Assembly (NCBI RefSeq): GCF_029227915.1 | Contig: NC_079876.1 | Span: 15,316,001-15,380,000, forward strand | Source of the DNA: Hydractinia symbiolongicarpus | Taxonomy: Eukaryota; Cnidaria; Hydrozoa; Anthoathecata; Hydractiniidae | Reading direction: 5' to 3' | DNA length: 64,000 nucleotides | In this document: positions 12,101 through 24,059 of the stretch, piece after piece | Layout: each line of letters begins with the position of its first letter | How positions within the stretch are numbered: the stretch's first letter is position 1 | Made by a program: the position numbers and the translations under genes | Notes under the pieces: generated by a model | What the model was told of the DNA's origin: nothing | The model's input: only the letters and a program-made list of their open reading frames with translations | The model's database searches: none

Positions 12101-12713
12101 CTAGAAAAAATAATTTATAATTATGCAGAAATAACAATGAGCAACGGTTACTTTTATAATTTACGCGCGAGATTTTAAAAAAATTTGTTTACAAAATTGA
12201 ATTTGAAAACAATACAGCAACCTGCAAATCGGCAACGGATGGTTTTAATAGAAACTGTGGAGATGTATCTCCTCTTTTTAAACCTCCTTGGTTCAGCGAA
12301 ACTATGAAACAGAAAAGGAGCAATCCATTGCAATGGTGCAGGCTCAACGATCATTATTGTTTAAATTGCTGTAAAAAAAAGACATTTCCCTATAAACACG
12401 TGTTACATCTTCATAAACATTTTCTATTAGCTGTTGATATATATATTTTATACTTTTTTTTTCTGTTGATATACTGTTTTATTTATACATTTTTTATTCT
12501 GTTGATATTGTTTACATCATGTATACAAATGTTACAATCTGCTTTTAATTAAAAGGGTATGTTTGCTTAATGTGTGAAGTATTCCTCAATGATAGGTGGT
12601 TCACAATCAAAAAAATTCGAAGTAATTGACCCATAGAAACAGCATCTTGCATTGTGTAACAATACACACACAATATACATTTTGAAACCTGATTGCAGGT
12701 GAACTCTCAGGTG
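12101..12713. other. Non-coding spacer between two Harbinger remnants
   Basis: AT-rich. Short open frames lack recognisable content. The 3' end of the minus-strand Harbinger remnant probably extends a little into this stretch. Confidence 0.4.
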
Positions 12714-13412
12714 TTATGCTGGATCACCATAAATACATAGAGGCTGGTTATTTCTATCGAATGAATGTTGACGAACTTGATTAAATAAGCCAGAATCTGC
12801 TAACATACCACTATCATGCCTCCTCCCCTCAACAGGACCATAAAGGTTTGCTACGAGACCATTTGGTGCAACTACGGACTGGAATTTAATGCAATGGTAT
12901 CTTTTGTGACCATTTGTGAAGCAAAAAGCCCCAATTCTCATAAATGACATTCAGAATATGATTTGATATCATGCCTATTTGAGGGACTGGCCTTCCAAAC
13001 CTAAACATAACATCTTGGTACCTAAAAGGGTATGCAAATCTCTTCAAAAATATGCAAAGAGCTTCTTCTTTTTGCACAACCACTCCATTTTAGCATCTGA
13101 CTTTGTCAGGCAGTTCAAAAACGTCACAGGGCGGTATATGTCCCCTTTACAAAATCTGAATTCACTTTTATAGTCATCTTCATTCAGTAAATCCAAATCA
13201 AATTTTTCGTAGTTGTTATAGCGAAGGTCAAGATTCGAAGATCTGTTTAGGTCATAGAGGAGTAAACATCCGTCATCATGTCTTAAGTTTTGGCATATTT
13301 CGATTAAGTAAACAAGAGAAAACGTAATGTAAGTTTCACGGAAGTCGAGAGCGGTGACGGCAACGGTCGAAAAAACTTGTGCTCCCGTTGACGTTTCGGT
13401 TTTCGTCGTCAT
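12714..13412 (-). pseudogene. Second Harbinger transposase, broken
   Basis: On the minus strand, read in pieces: an N-terminal part (13412-13044), then VVQKEEALCIFLKRFAYPFR...FRFGRPVPQIGMISN...VIYENWGFLL in another frame (about 13083-12886), then NGHKRYHCIKFQ...PNGLVANLYGPVEGRRHDSGM...CIYGDPA (12930-12714). These are HARBI1 DDE segments in the correct order. The part between ENWGFLL and NGHKRYH, which should contain the first catalytic Asp, is deleted. The frame breaks at about 13050-13080 and at about 12900, and a stop follows GDPA, where the family continues with Tyr-Pro. It is from a different subfamily than the transposase at 9765, so it is an independent insertion. Confidence 0.8.
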
Positions 13413-13569
13413 TTCTTAAAGTCCCTAATATTGCTCAGACAAAAAGCTTTTTTCATAACATTATTTGTTTGTGACTACTTTGTTTGCAAGACCAATATTA
13501 AGAATTGTATAAGAATAATTATATATTAATTTAATATGAAACCATGAGTTAACCAAAATATTAAAGCAA

Positions 13570-13752
13570 GGTCAGGCTAACATAGGTTGATTCTAGTTCA
13601 CGGTGAAAGCCTCACGGGATAACCTAGAGTCAAGACTGTCTGACCAAAAACAGGTCGGCCCAACATAGGTTCATTCTACTCGGTGAAAACCTCAAGGGTT
13701 ACCTAGAGTCAAGACTGCTTAACACAGGTCAGGTCAACATAGGTTGATTCAA
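13570..13752. repeat. Short tandem repeat, 2.3 copies of ~74-83 bp
   Basis: Units begin GGTCAGGCTAACATAGGTTG (13570), GGTCGGCCCAACATAGGTTC (13653) and GGTCAGGTCAACATAGGTTG (13727). Each full unit ends ...CCTAGAGTCAAGACTG. The units are diverged by substitutions and a 9-bp length difference. Confidence 0.85.
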
Positions 13753-14370
13753 ATCCCGTTATGAGACATGATATTGATATTGTCAATAACGAAAAGTAGC
13801 AAAAAACAAGGCGGAATTTCGATCTTCGGATTCCGGGTATATTCGACAAAATTCGATTTTTATTCTCGGGATTTTTTTGACTAGCTCGCGTGACAAGGTT
13901 AACCTAGTCTAAATCCGCGCCTGACCGTAATTCAAGTCCTTGATTCTTTACAACAAATTTCACAATAGGAAAGAAATAATTCAATAAATCGTGTAAATAT
14001 AAAGAAAAATGGGTGTTTTGTTGCTGACGAAGCTTGATAATTGCGTTCATGTTTAATCGCGCCAATTATTTCGCAGTTTTAGTAGGTGATGAAGTTGCAA
14101 AAAAAATAATTGTCGGTAGCTTGAGAAAGAATTGTAAGCGAATTCATAACCTAGATTGTTCTTATTTCGTAAGAAAATTACGAATTAGGGTGTTGTTCTG
14201 AAACAAATGATTGAGTCGAGGCTATGCTTGTTCTGTCTCTATTTTTCGGCAAAATCCGAGGCCTTGTCTTCTTAATAAAATTGTTCTTATAAAACAAAAG
14301 TGGTTCCGGAAGCGGGAAATATATTTTTGTCGATATACAGACTATTAGCGTAAAAATAAAAAATTGAGAT
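13753..14370. other. Non-coding, nothing recognised
   Basis: AT-rich sequence without supported genes. No structural RNA or repeat was identified. Confidence 0.4.
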
Positions 14371-16815
14371 CACGTGTTAAAAAATTTCTTTGACGCGCCT
14401 CAGAGGAAGGAATACAGACAAAATCGAATATTTTGTATACAATTTTTCTATTTTTAAAAGCATAACTTTCTTCCCTAAGTAAAAAAATTTTATTTGACCG
14501 AACATTCTCTGATAAACAAGACGTGCGAGGTGAGAGAATATTTTTTTCTGAGAATCAATTCTGTAGGTAGTTTAAATTTTTTCAAATTTGTTAAAATATT
14601 TCTCTCAAAATTTTCTGTTAAAAATATCATGTAGATTCGTATATTGAACACGCGAAGTATTTTTGGTTTATTTTGAAAACAAAAGCATTTAAAAAATATT
14701 TATTTTTTAAACTAACATGCTAATGTCAGCACGAAAATGCTATGTCAGCATGAAATAGGCAAAACAAATATTTTAAAAAATTGTCTCCAAATGCGAATTA
14801 TCCTGTACATGATGACGTCATCACATTAATATTTTAAATTTTGTGTTCCGTCTATTTGTATTTATATTTTTGTTTTACTTGTCTGAATATTAAGTATATT
14901 AACAATTTCTTATATTTTCAAGTTGACAAAGTATTCTTATTTCAGACAATAATTGTTTTACACTTTGATCTGCATGTGATTACGTCGTAATAATATTATT
15001 ACCCTAAATTTGTTTGTTTTTAAATTCTTATGTTTTAATCTCTCACAATAAACAAATCAATCCTAATATTTTTGTCATGAGTAATATTTTTATAAATTTA
15101 TATTTTTTATTCATTTATTATTTTATAAGAAACAGCGTATATAAGTTTTTCCCTAAATTGTGTCACTTTTTTGCATTTTTTTGATAGTTGCCATGGTTTT
15201 ATTTCATATTGTAACTTTCGTTTAACTTTTCTTAAGCAATTATTGGCGCGTTTTGCGTACAACGGGATTTCATGAAAAGTTATTGTCAACATTGTTGCAG
15301 ATAGTTCCGTTCTTACTTTGTAAAAAAGTCTCTAATTACACTTGAAAATTATCGCTAATAGAAACAATTCTGTGCAAATCTTATGGGACGGTTTCCATCT
15401 GCAAAACCTATCAGTGGCAAAGGAAAGCACATAATGATCTTGTCTGTAGAATGAAACTACGACCAAAAACACAACTTCATTCTCAGGACCCCTATTGGCT
15501 TTCTTATATTGGGGACGGCGCAAAGAGGAAGGGGTCTTGAGGACGAGGTTGGGATTTCAAATAACCGATCGCGTGTCAGAGAAACATCTTTGAAAGTATT
15601 CGTGCAGACGAAATCGAATATATTGAAGTACAGTCATTCTATTTTTATCACTATATCATACTCGAGCAAAATGAATATGTTTCATTCAACAAATAATGTT
15701 GATAAAATGTGTGAGGTGAGAGAAAATTTAATTTTGATAAAAGCAGCAGCTAGTTTTTATTATACATTATTTTTTTTCATGAGAAACCCGTTCACAATTA
15801 ACGGAGTATTTACTAAGAGCTGTGTACCTAAGTCTCGTGTTCTTCAGAACTTGTTCTTATAAATAACCGATCGCGTGTCGAAAAAACAATCTTTGAAATA
15901 TTCGTGCAGACGAAATCGAATATATTGAGTACAGTCGTTCTATTTTTATCACTATATCATGCTCAACCAAAACGAATATGTTTCATTCAACAACGAGTTC
16001 TGATAACAACAGGTTGTGAATAAGGTGAGAAAGGTTTTTCACTAATCGTTAAAAAACTCTCGAAAGTTTCATCTTAAAAATGTTTTGTGTAGAAATATTA
16101 TTTTAACGATACAATACTTTTTTAAAGAAACCTAAAAAAAAATTATGATTTCTATTGTACAAATTTTTAAATGTTTTTGAATGGTAGTTAAATTACTTTC
16201 CACGGTATGAGAAAAAATATCGCTCGCATTTTTTTGTTATTATGCAGTAAATTATTTTTTCGACATAAAATTTTGTACCGAAGATTTAAATTATCTTCTC
16301 TCACTAAACTTGTTCTTTTTATGAAACCGTTTTGTGATAAAGAATGTATTTGGTAAACAAAAATGCTGATGTCATCATGATTTAGACAATTAAATTTTCC
16401 ATTTGTAAATTCACACATGATGACGTCATTAAAATAGTGTTATTACAATTTTAATATTTCATCTGTTTATCAATGTTTGTATTAATTTCTATAATCGTTT
16501 ATTTTCTTCAATAATTTTTTTGTCGCTACGAACAAATTATCTCAAAATATTTTTTATTTAAGAATTTCCACTTGCGCAAATTAATCTGATGACATCAAAA
16601 TAATATAATCGAAATTCGTTTGTTCTTATATTTATTTTTGTGTTTTTATAATTATTTGTGAATGTTTAATATATTAACATTCTTTTTTCACTATTTTTAT
16701 GTTTAAAAAATGTTTAATCTATTACAATAAGAAGAAACATCTTAAAATTGATGTCATAAATTTTTCGTTAGTGTATTTCATTAATTTATAAATTTATATT
16801 TTTTATTCATTTATT
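14371..16815. repeat. Duplicated AT-rich block before the ankyrin exon
   Basis: A diverged block occurs at 14371-15122 and again at 15861-16815, with a partial third copy at 15560-15735. Shared landmarks in order: 'cgtgt...ttctttga', 'acagacaaaatcgaatat' / 'gcagacgaaatcgaatat', '...aggtgagaga', 'tgatgacgtcatcac' / 'tgatgacgtcatta', and the closing 'tttatattttttattcattt' (15100 and 16795). Copies 15560 and 15861 share 'ataaccgatcgcgtgtc' and 'tcactatatcat'. No coding content. The last copy ends directly at the splice acceptor of the ankyrin exon. Confidence 0.75.
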
Positions 16816-16828
16816 TTTTTATTTTTAG

Positions 16829-17325
16829 ATATCGTAGAAATTATTAAATCTAACGATATCAAAAAACTGAAAAAATTACTATCCATTCATCCAAACATCG
16901 TTCACATGAGAGATATTATAAATGAACACACACCATTGTTGTGGACAGTATATTACACCAACAATACATCAATGGTGGAAATACTCATCTCATATGGGAG
17001 TGATGTTTGGGCGGAAGATAGTGATAAAGAAAACAGTTATCATTTCGCTGCAATATTTGATCGTCACACAATATTAGATATGTTATGTCGACATGATGTA
17101 ACAAACATCAACCGTGGAGATGTTATCAACCGCACACCATTACATTGTGCTGCAATGTATGGTCACATCTCATGTGTTGATGTTTTGTTACGTTATGAAA
17201 ATATTGATGTGACGATCAAAAGTCAATTTGGAGACACAGCTTATGATCGTGTTGGAGGATGGGAGAATGAACAAAACCGGGAAATAATAAGACAAAAAAT
17301 AAAAGAATACGAAGTAAGTTATTAA
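16829..17325 (+). CDS. Ankyrin-repeat protein, 3' exon
   Basis: A TTTTTTATTTTTAG acceptor (16827-16828) opens a frame of 165 codons to a TAA at 17323-17325. It reads as about four ankyrin repeats: DIKKLKKLLSIHPNIVHMRD, then EHTPLLWTVYY...MVEILISYGSDVWAED, then NSYHFAAIFDRHTILDMLCR, then NRTPLHCAAMYGHISCVDVL and FGDTAYDRV. Entry phase is 1, so upstream exons must exist; none were found in the preceding AT-rich block. The last codons overlap a good donor (GAA|GTAAGT at 17314). The protein may therefore end here (KEYEVSY) or splice on, and a phase-0 splice to the acceptor before 18036 would add only four residues. Ankyrin repeats mediate protein binding; nothing indicates a more specific role. 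Confidence 0.75.
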
Positions 17326-19196
17326 GTTGATTTAATAAATTAGAAAGAAGAATAAATTTGTAATTAGTTTTTATTTGATAATAAAAAGGGATATTTATTT
17401 TTAAAAAAGGTTTTAGTTTAAGAATGTTATTTTTTAAGTTCCGTGCGGAAATAAAAAATTAATTAAGTTGATAATAAACGAAATGAATATAAATAAACAT
17501 GTTAAATATTAATAAACGAAATAATGTAAGACCAAATTTATAATATATTTTGCATGCGAGGTTATTGTTGAAAATAAAGTAATTAAAAATTAATGTATTT
17601 AAAGTAGAAGAAATTTTGCCAGCGATAAATTTGGGAAGTATATCTTTTTTGAAGTGATAGTTTAATAATTTTAATGTTAAAGGAATATAATAAAAATTAG
17701 TTAATAATTAGTTGTTAATATTTGTTTTATTTAACTAAAAGGTTTGATAGATGATGCAAATACATAATGACTAAAAAATATTTATTTTAAATAACAATTT
17801 ACGAAAGAATCAAAAATTACAATTTCGTTCCCAGACCGTTTTATACTTTTGTGTAAAAACTAGCAACATTTAGATTGTTGGAAAACATGCTGTTGAATTA
17901 ATTGTAAAAATAAAATAATACAAATTTAATAAAAATTATTGATTGGAAATTATATATTTCGAGTGCTGGGAATTAAAAAACATATTTTGCGTAAAATTTG
18001 CAATCGTGGGACTAATAAAAATATTTATTTTTTTAGGCTAGAAAGAAGTAAATATCTAACGAAAGAATTTGTTTCGATTGGAAAAATGACAATCCATTTC
18101 GCAGGTAAGGTACTTCGTAATTTGTATATTTATGAGAGTGGAATTTTTTTGCATTGATGTTGTCATTCTTAAACAAAAAATAATTTAATTCAGAATTTGT
18201 TTAAGTAATGTGATCTTTTCTTTTTAGACGATAAAAGAATTCGTTATCACATTTTATCATTTTTATAATATATTTTATAATTTCTTATAATGTAATGTAC
18301 ATAATTTTATATATATGAAAATATTTGTAGCAAAAAATAGTTTAAATTTAAACTAAGTTATTTAGACGTTGTTATAAAAAAACAATTTTTGTTCGAATTA
18401 TTTTCGTTATGTTCGATTGTGCCGTGTTTCGTTTCATTTTTCCTTCACAACAAGATGCATGGTCAAAGTCACGTGGTTTTACTGCGTTCACAGTGTCTCG
18501 TTTTAAACTTTTTCAAATATTTTTTTTGCTAAAGTTGTAAAAATTATATGTGCGAAAAATATTTTTATGCGCAATTTTGTATATTATATTGTATATTTCG
18601 GTAATAATGTACCGATAGAATTTATTATTAAAGAAATCGATGTATTTATTATTTAAAAAGAATAGGTGAAATGAATTGATATTCTTTACGCATATACCAA
18701 CCTCGTCCCCAGGGCTACTTAGGTTAGCTTAGAATCCATTGTATATAGTTGAATTTTTACTCAAAAAAAACATCGATATGCTCTGCGCGAGACCCAGCAT
18801 AATTTTTCTTATCACCAGGAAATCGGGTTAAGGTGGGAAAAATTACACTAGGTTTGAAACGATTTTTTGCATGGCTAATTCTATTATTCTTTGCTCACGT
18901 GGTCAATATCGGAAAATCTTTTTTTTAAGCGCGAATAGCCTCACTCACCCGAACAATTATAATAAATTATTCTATTATTTAAAAGATTAAAGATGTGACC
19001 ACGCCGACTTTGTGCCTATTGGTTGATTGTTTTTCAGGTTTTGCTATTAAGTAGATTGTAATATTAAGGGTATGCTCTGACATTTGCATCTAAGCTTTCG
19101 TTTGAGAGAAACTGAATTTGATATTCCCGAAAAAGCTTAGTGAAATAGGCCAGAAAATTGTTAGATATTCGAAACCCTTTTTATTTTTCCTTAAAT
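17326..19196. other. AT-rich downstream/intergenic region
   Basis: Extremely AT-rich. A possible exon lies between a TTTTTTAG acceptor (before 18036) and a GCAG|GTAAGG donor near 18102, but its open frame has entry phase 1 and does not match the ankyrin exon. A motif ACCAACCTCGTCCCCAGGGC occurs at 18697, one of several in the window. Confidence 0.4.
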
Positions 19197-20088
19197 TACC
19201 GTAAAATGCCGAAATTAAGCGCGGCGCTTATTAGTGGCGATAGCAAGTTTTTGTTGATGCACTTACCTGAGGAGGGTGCGTTTATGAACAGTGGTCCCTT
19301 GCTCGTTTTCCTCTCCTTCGAAAATTTCTATCTCTCAAATAAAATTTCCAGGTCTTCTCGAGTTTGTGACTTTTATTTTGTTTAAATCTTCGAAAACATT
19401 ACATCGGACGAAAATTTAGAAAGCAAGATATCTTACCCGACATTTTGCGATGCGATACCCCGGGTTTACTTCTTGTTTTAGCACTCTGTATTATATTATT
19501 GTGTTTATATGTATATGCGTTTGTAAATAAATGGCGAATTTTATTAATAAACTTTTGCGCTTATGAACGAGTATAAAAGTACAAAATACTTCTGCACGAA
19601 TGTCAGCACGTTAGTGCTCGTTAGTGCTCGAGAAACAGCCCTAATGAGCGACAATGGACACTAAGGAGCGTTGAAGCTGATTCTGACTTATGAAAAAGAA
19701 TACGAGATATCGCTCGTTAGTGCTCTTTAGTGCCAGGTGAGAACCAAGCTTAACAAGATATGGTCTTCGTGCTGCAAAAATTCATATTTTTTTTTTTCTT
19801 TACTTTTTTTGTCGTTGAAGAATTTACAGTTTTCCGTAAAAATAAAATACAAATCTTAAGCTATTATATCCTAAAGATAGGAAAACTACACCCGTAACAA
19901 AATTAAAGAAGCGGAAAAAAATCCCGCATTTTAAGTGAAACATACATTGTATTCTATATCTCTTTTTCCTATATGCGCTTATCTGAGGGTGCGCTTATAA
20001 ACGGAAATAAAATCTTGGTAAGAATTTGGTGCGCTTAACAACAGGTGCGCTTATAATCAGGTGTGCTTGATTTTTTTATTTTACGGTA
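19197..20088. mobile_element. MITE with TA target site, CCGTAAAAT inverted ends
   Basis: TACCGTAAAAT (19197-19207) is inverted as ATTTTACGGTA (20078-20088). The inverted similarity extends with mismatches to about 24 bp (CCGTAAAAT....AAAT.AAGC). The flanking TA on both sides suits a Tc1/mariner-type target duplication. It has no coding capacity. An internal segment near 19600-19757 (CGTTAGTGCTC repeats, ending GTGAGAACCAAGCTTA) is the inverse of the Harbinger left end at 9603, so it is probably a nested Harbinger-type fragment. Confidence 0.75.
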
Positions 20089-21089
20089 TTTTGTTTTACT
20101 TTAAGAGCAGAAATTTTGGCCTCTTTTTTCTGCCCGGCAATAAATTTAACCTGAAATTCGCGAAATTTATTTTCGCGAAAATTAACTTTTTCTAAAAATC
20201 GCGAAAGTTTTTTCTAAGTTTTAAAAGCCGAAAAATAACGGAGGCTCCGAGGACAAGGGTAGAAATAATAGAATCACAACGAGAAAATAATCAGCCTGAA
20301 AAATGGCTCTAAAACACTAACTTTGAAAATGGCTCCAAAGCCCGACTCAATGTGGGGAAAATCAGCTAAAAATCAAAAAAAAAAGAATTTCAATTTCAAA
20401 ACAAAAAAGAGAAGAGTGAGACAATAATTTGATGAATTTTTTCTGTATAATATTTGATTGTTTTCTTATATCAAGAATTACTCGATAACAATACAATTTT
20501 CCTGCTGCACTCTCTTTTTTTTGCCGCTCAAAAACATTTCACGAATATCTCTACTCCTGTAGGCACTTTCGGGAGTTTTAAAGCTTTGGGTAGGAGTCTA
20601 TAATGTTCTTGTTTTCAGAATGGCTGGGCCATTTGAAATTCAACGAGGGGTCAAACTTCCTTCTACGATAAATAGTTCAAAAGTTATGGCTATTTTAGTA
20701 TGCGTAATTGGTAGCAAAAATTAGAAAAAATAAGTGCATTCCAAGTAGAACATTTTTGGCACCAAAACGACTGTTTTTAAACTCATTTTGAGACCTTTGC
20801 TACATGTACAATAACTTTGGTATAACTAAACATTATAGAATGAAAATTTTAGGGTTGGTAAAATTTATGCTAAGAAAGACATTTGCAATTTTTTTTTTCA
20901 TATCTGACGTCATTATGCCGCCATTTTCACTTTTTCCATATATGGTAAAATATACATAACATTGGTAAAATAACGGCAAAAACTAACATGAAAATGAAAA
21001 AGAAATCCTATCACGTAACTAGAAATAAGTAACTATAAACGTCACTAGAACTTAAAAGAAGAAAACCTATAAAATTATCACGTGATATG

Positions 21090-21735
21090 ATGTGTATTTT
21101 ACAGGTCAGGCTGTTAACAGGGAAAGACGGGGGTAAAACTAAAAAGAAACCAGTAATAAATAAGCCATTGGCGAAGTTGCATTAAATTAATAAAAAAAAA
21201 GAACTGTGATAAAACAGTATATAATTCAAATTACAAAAAATATCATGTGATAATATGTGTATTTTACAGACCAGACAGTTAAATAGAGAAAGACGGGGGT
21301 AAAACTAAAAAGAAACCAGTTATAAATAAGTCATTGGCGAAGTTGCATTAAATTGCTGTGATAAAACAGTAATTAAAACTACAAAAAATATCACGTGATA
21401 AGGTGTGTATTTTACAGACCAGACAGTTAAATAGAGAAAGACGGGGGTAAAACTAAAAAGAAACCAGTTTTAAATAAGCCATTGTTGGCGAAGTTGCATT
21501 AAATTAAAAAAAAAACAGAACCATGGTAAAACAGTAATTAAAACTACAAAAAATATCATGTGATAAATATGTGTAATTTACAGACCAGACTGTTAAATTT
21601 AAAAAAGGCGGGGGTAAGAACTAAAAAGGAAACCAGGTATATAAGCCATCTGCGAAGTTTGTATAGGTTAATTAACAGAATTGTGATAAAAACAGTAAAT
21701 TAAACTATATAATATTATTGATGTTTTGCAGACCA
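21090..21735. repeat. Tandem array, ~5 copies of ~150-165 bp
   Basis: Each unit contains TATCACGTGATA-like sequence, GTGTATTTTACAGACCAGAC, AAAGACGGGGGTAAAACTAA and AAGAAACCAGT...GGCGAAGTTGCATTAAATT. The TTTACAG landmark falls near 21100, 21264, 21411, 21578 and 21725. Units 2 and 3 are most alike; the last one is the most diverged. Every unit carries an acceptor-like TTTTACAG followed about 28 nt later by a donor-like GGGGTAAAA. Confidence 0.85.
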
Positions 21736-22180
21736 GGCTGTTAAATACTGTAGAGGAGAGATGGGCAAAAATCCAGAAAGAAACAAATATCAAAATCATA
21801 AAATTAAGCTAAATAAAAACTTTAATATAAAGTCATTGACATAATATAAGCATTTTATAGTCATGCCAGAAATACCATTTTTTTTACAAAGTATATAAAC
21901 ACGTTTAACTGTACAACCACTGCATTCAGATGTTTGGCCAAGATATCTTGAAGTCAAATTCTAGTTAGTAATAAAAAAAGCATATAGGATAGGCAGAGCG
22001 GCATATTTCAAAGAACAAAATCTCAGAACAAAATCTCATACAGTCTACAAATGCCAATACAAAACTTGTATATACTAAAATTAAATGGACTAAAATAGAC
22101 TGACTTTTTCCCATTAAAATATTATATATCAACAAAACTAATGTATACCATGTGAACATAAACTATTATTATATACCGAA

Positions 22181-23202
22181 TTAACGACATAACATAATTT
22201 CAAACAATTCTCTTAATTTCTCATTATTTCTCTTTTTCCTCAATGTTTTAACATTAATGGCTAATCTTTTAATTTTTGTCAATAAACTACAGGAATCGCA
22301 CTCTACTTGAACATTAAACTCTGTCTGAAAATCTTGAGAAAGCTGTAAATGATTGAACCCTGATCCCACATTCTTCATTTTTAATAAAAAATTTTAATCT
22401 ATACAAAACACTAAACAAGCTGTGAAAACTAGCTAGACATACCTTAGCATCCATACTAGAGGTAATTATAGTGATAAAATAACAAACACAAAGCTTAACT
22501 AGCTAGCTAGAATATAACCCCAAATACCACCTAGCTATATAGTCGCTTAAATCTTTGTTTTACTATCTATCACTATCTAGCTAAACTATAAATATATGTA
22601 ACTATAAACATTGAACATCTCTTATTGTGAACAGTCTCTTATTAATATACAAAAGTGAACTAGTAGCTATAACCCCATAAACTTATTTTTGAGATTTAGT
22701 CCGCCATGTTTGTAGCTGTTGTTAGCTCTGTCTGCCAGGGGGGATCCAAAAGTGTCAACAAAAAAATGTGAAATCCGACAGCTTTTCCTTTTTCTAACTA
22801 ACTATTAATTTGATAAGGACAATTCTACATACTTTAAACTTTACTACTTGATATGATAGAAGTTTAAATAACACATACAATACAAAAATAATCGCAACCT
22901 TAAAATTCAAAATCCTGTAACTCTTCAACGTTAACAGCTACAAACTTCTATCATCAATCAAAACAAACCTCGGCCTATTCTGTGCAAAGAGGTGCCTATC
23001 GAAAAATGCCTAATAAGGAAAAACATAATCGGAAAATAGCTTTGGATGGGCACATACGTATAAAATCTCGGGAAAATCTGTCTACGGTATGCGAGTTCGC
23101 TACGGCAAAAAAAATTCTACGGCTTTTGATCACGTGACTAAACAGCCTACCTGAAGTTGACCTTTTCTTTCTCTTGTTTTTCGTCAACGGTGTGGCGGAC
23201 AT
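22181..23202 (-). CDS. Hypothetical minus-strand gene inside the 3.4-kb unit
   Basis: Two pieces could belong together. An ATG near 23202 opens MSATPLTKNKRKKRSTS, ending at a good donor (TTCAG|GTAGGC, about 23153). A frame at 22378-22181 encodes 65 residues (start MKNVGSGFNHLQLS, with CDSC and a basic LRKKRNNEKLREL stretch). No domain is recognised and the splice joining them is not proven. Listed because the first exon has a clean start and donor and because such units usually carry a gene. Confidence 0.25.
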
Positions 23203-23506
23203 ACTAGTTAACAGAGGAAGTGTCATCACAAAATTGAAAATAAGTTTTCCCTATCAGTTTTCTTCCACAGGTTCAGTATATATATTGTGAATCGATTTAA
23301 AATCAATTTGTTTTCATTGAAATTCATTGTCATTCGCAAAAGTTTTTGTTCCCAAAAATGAAGATTTTGAAAAATTTGCGAAAGTTTTTCTGTAAAATTT
23401 GTTCCAGAAGTAGAATTCGCGAAAATTAACTCCGCGAAATTCCCGATTTTTTATCCTCGCAAAAAAAATTCTGCCCGCGAAAATTTCTGCCCTTAAAGTA
23501 AACCAA

Positions 23507-24059
23507 ATATTTTAAAATTGGGACTGAGGACGCAAAAATGCAAAAAAAAAGCAAAAAAAATAAAGGACAATTTGAAACAATACCAGATTTTTAGATATCA
23601 TCTCTGTGATGAAGAAAATCGTATGTCTGAAAAAACAGCGCCCAAGATGTATTGTGTACCCTAACCGGACAAATTTTTCGCGATGTCAAAAAAATTATAC
23701 TTCGTGACGATTTAATTTCGCGAATTTAGCCCTTCTACAAATTTCGCCTGTGCTTTTACTTGTCTTAAATTCGAAACACATTTCAATATTATAGAAACCT
23801 CAAAAATATTTCTATCTTGTTCCTGTTTATTTTCTTTGACCCATTCCTCTTCGTCACTGTCGTCTTCGTTTCCGTCGCGTTCTTATAATTTACAAAATTT
23901 TGCGAGCATTTAATTTCACGAATTTACGATTTCCAAAAATTTTCAGGCGGATTTAGTTTCGCGAATAGACCTTTTTACTGATAATGCTACCATTTTTAAA
24001 TTTATGACTTTGCAATGCAGTATGGCAAAAATCAGGGTATCGTGTAGTTACTGTTAACA
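23507..24059. other. Non-coding with TTTCGCGAAT-type motifs
   Basis: Contains repeated 'tttcgcga' / 'tttcgcgaat' phrases (23670-23960) like those just inside the ends of the neighbouring 3.4-kb unit. This suggests a further, decayed member of that family. No gene. Confidence 0.4.

Larger units (their letters stand above)
20092..23506. mobile_element. 3.4-kb unit with inverted ends (TTTACTTTAAG...)
   Basis: GTTTTACTTTAAGAGCAGAA (20092) is inverted near 23486-23506 (...TTCTGCCCTTAAAGTAAAC), with one or two mismatches. Both ends are followed inward by CGCGAAAATTAAC-like sequence (20165-20185 and 23415-23440, inverted). The interior holds the tandem array at 21090-21735 and two short minus-strand frames. 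Superfamily not recognised; target duplication not resolved. Confidence 0.55.

Noticed and set aside
13570-13752. tRNA genes or a tRNA-derived SINE
   Set aside because: The GGTTGATTC phrases resemble a B box only loosely and no A box or cloverleaf can be drawn.
15509-15862. 117-codon plus-strand frame as an upstream ankyrin exon
   Set aside because: It lies in the duplicated AT-rich block, has no ankyrin pattern and its copies do not conserve the frame.
17939-18157. Next exon of the ankyrin gene
   Set aside because: The only open frame between the plausible acceptor and donor needs entry phase 1, whereas the upstream donor leaves phase 0.
22690-22720. Minus-strand ATGGCGGAC start with good context
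   Set aside because: It is followed at once by an in-frame stop (ATG GCG GAC TAA).
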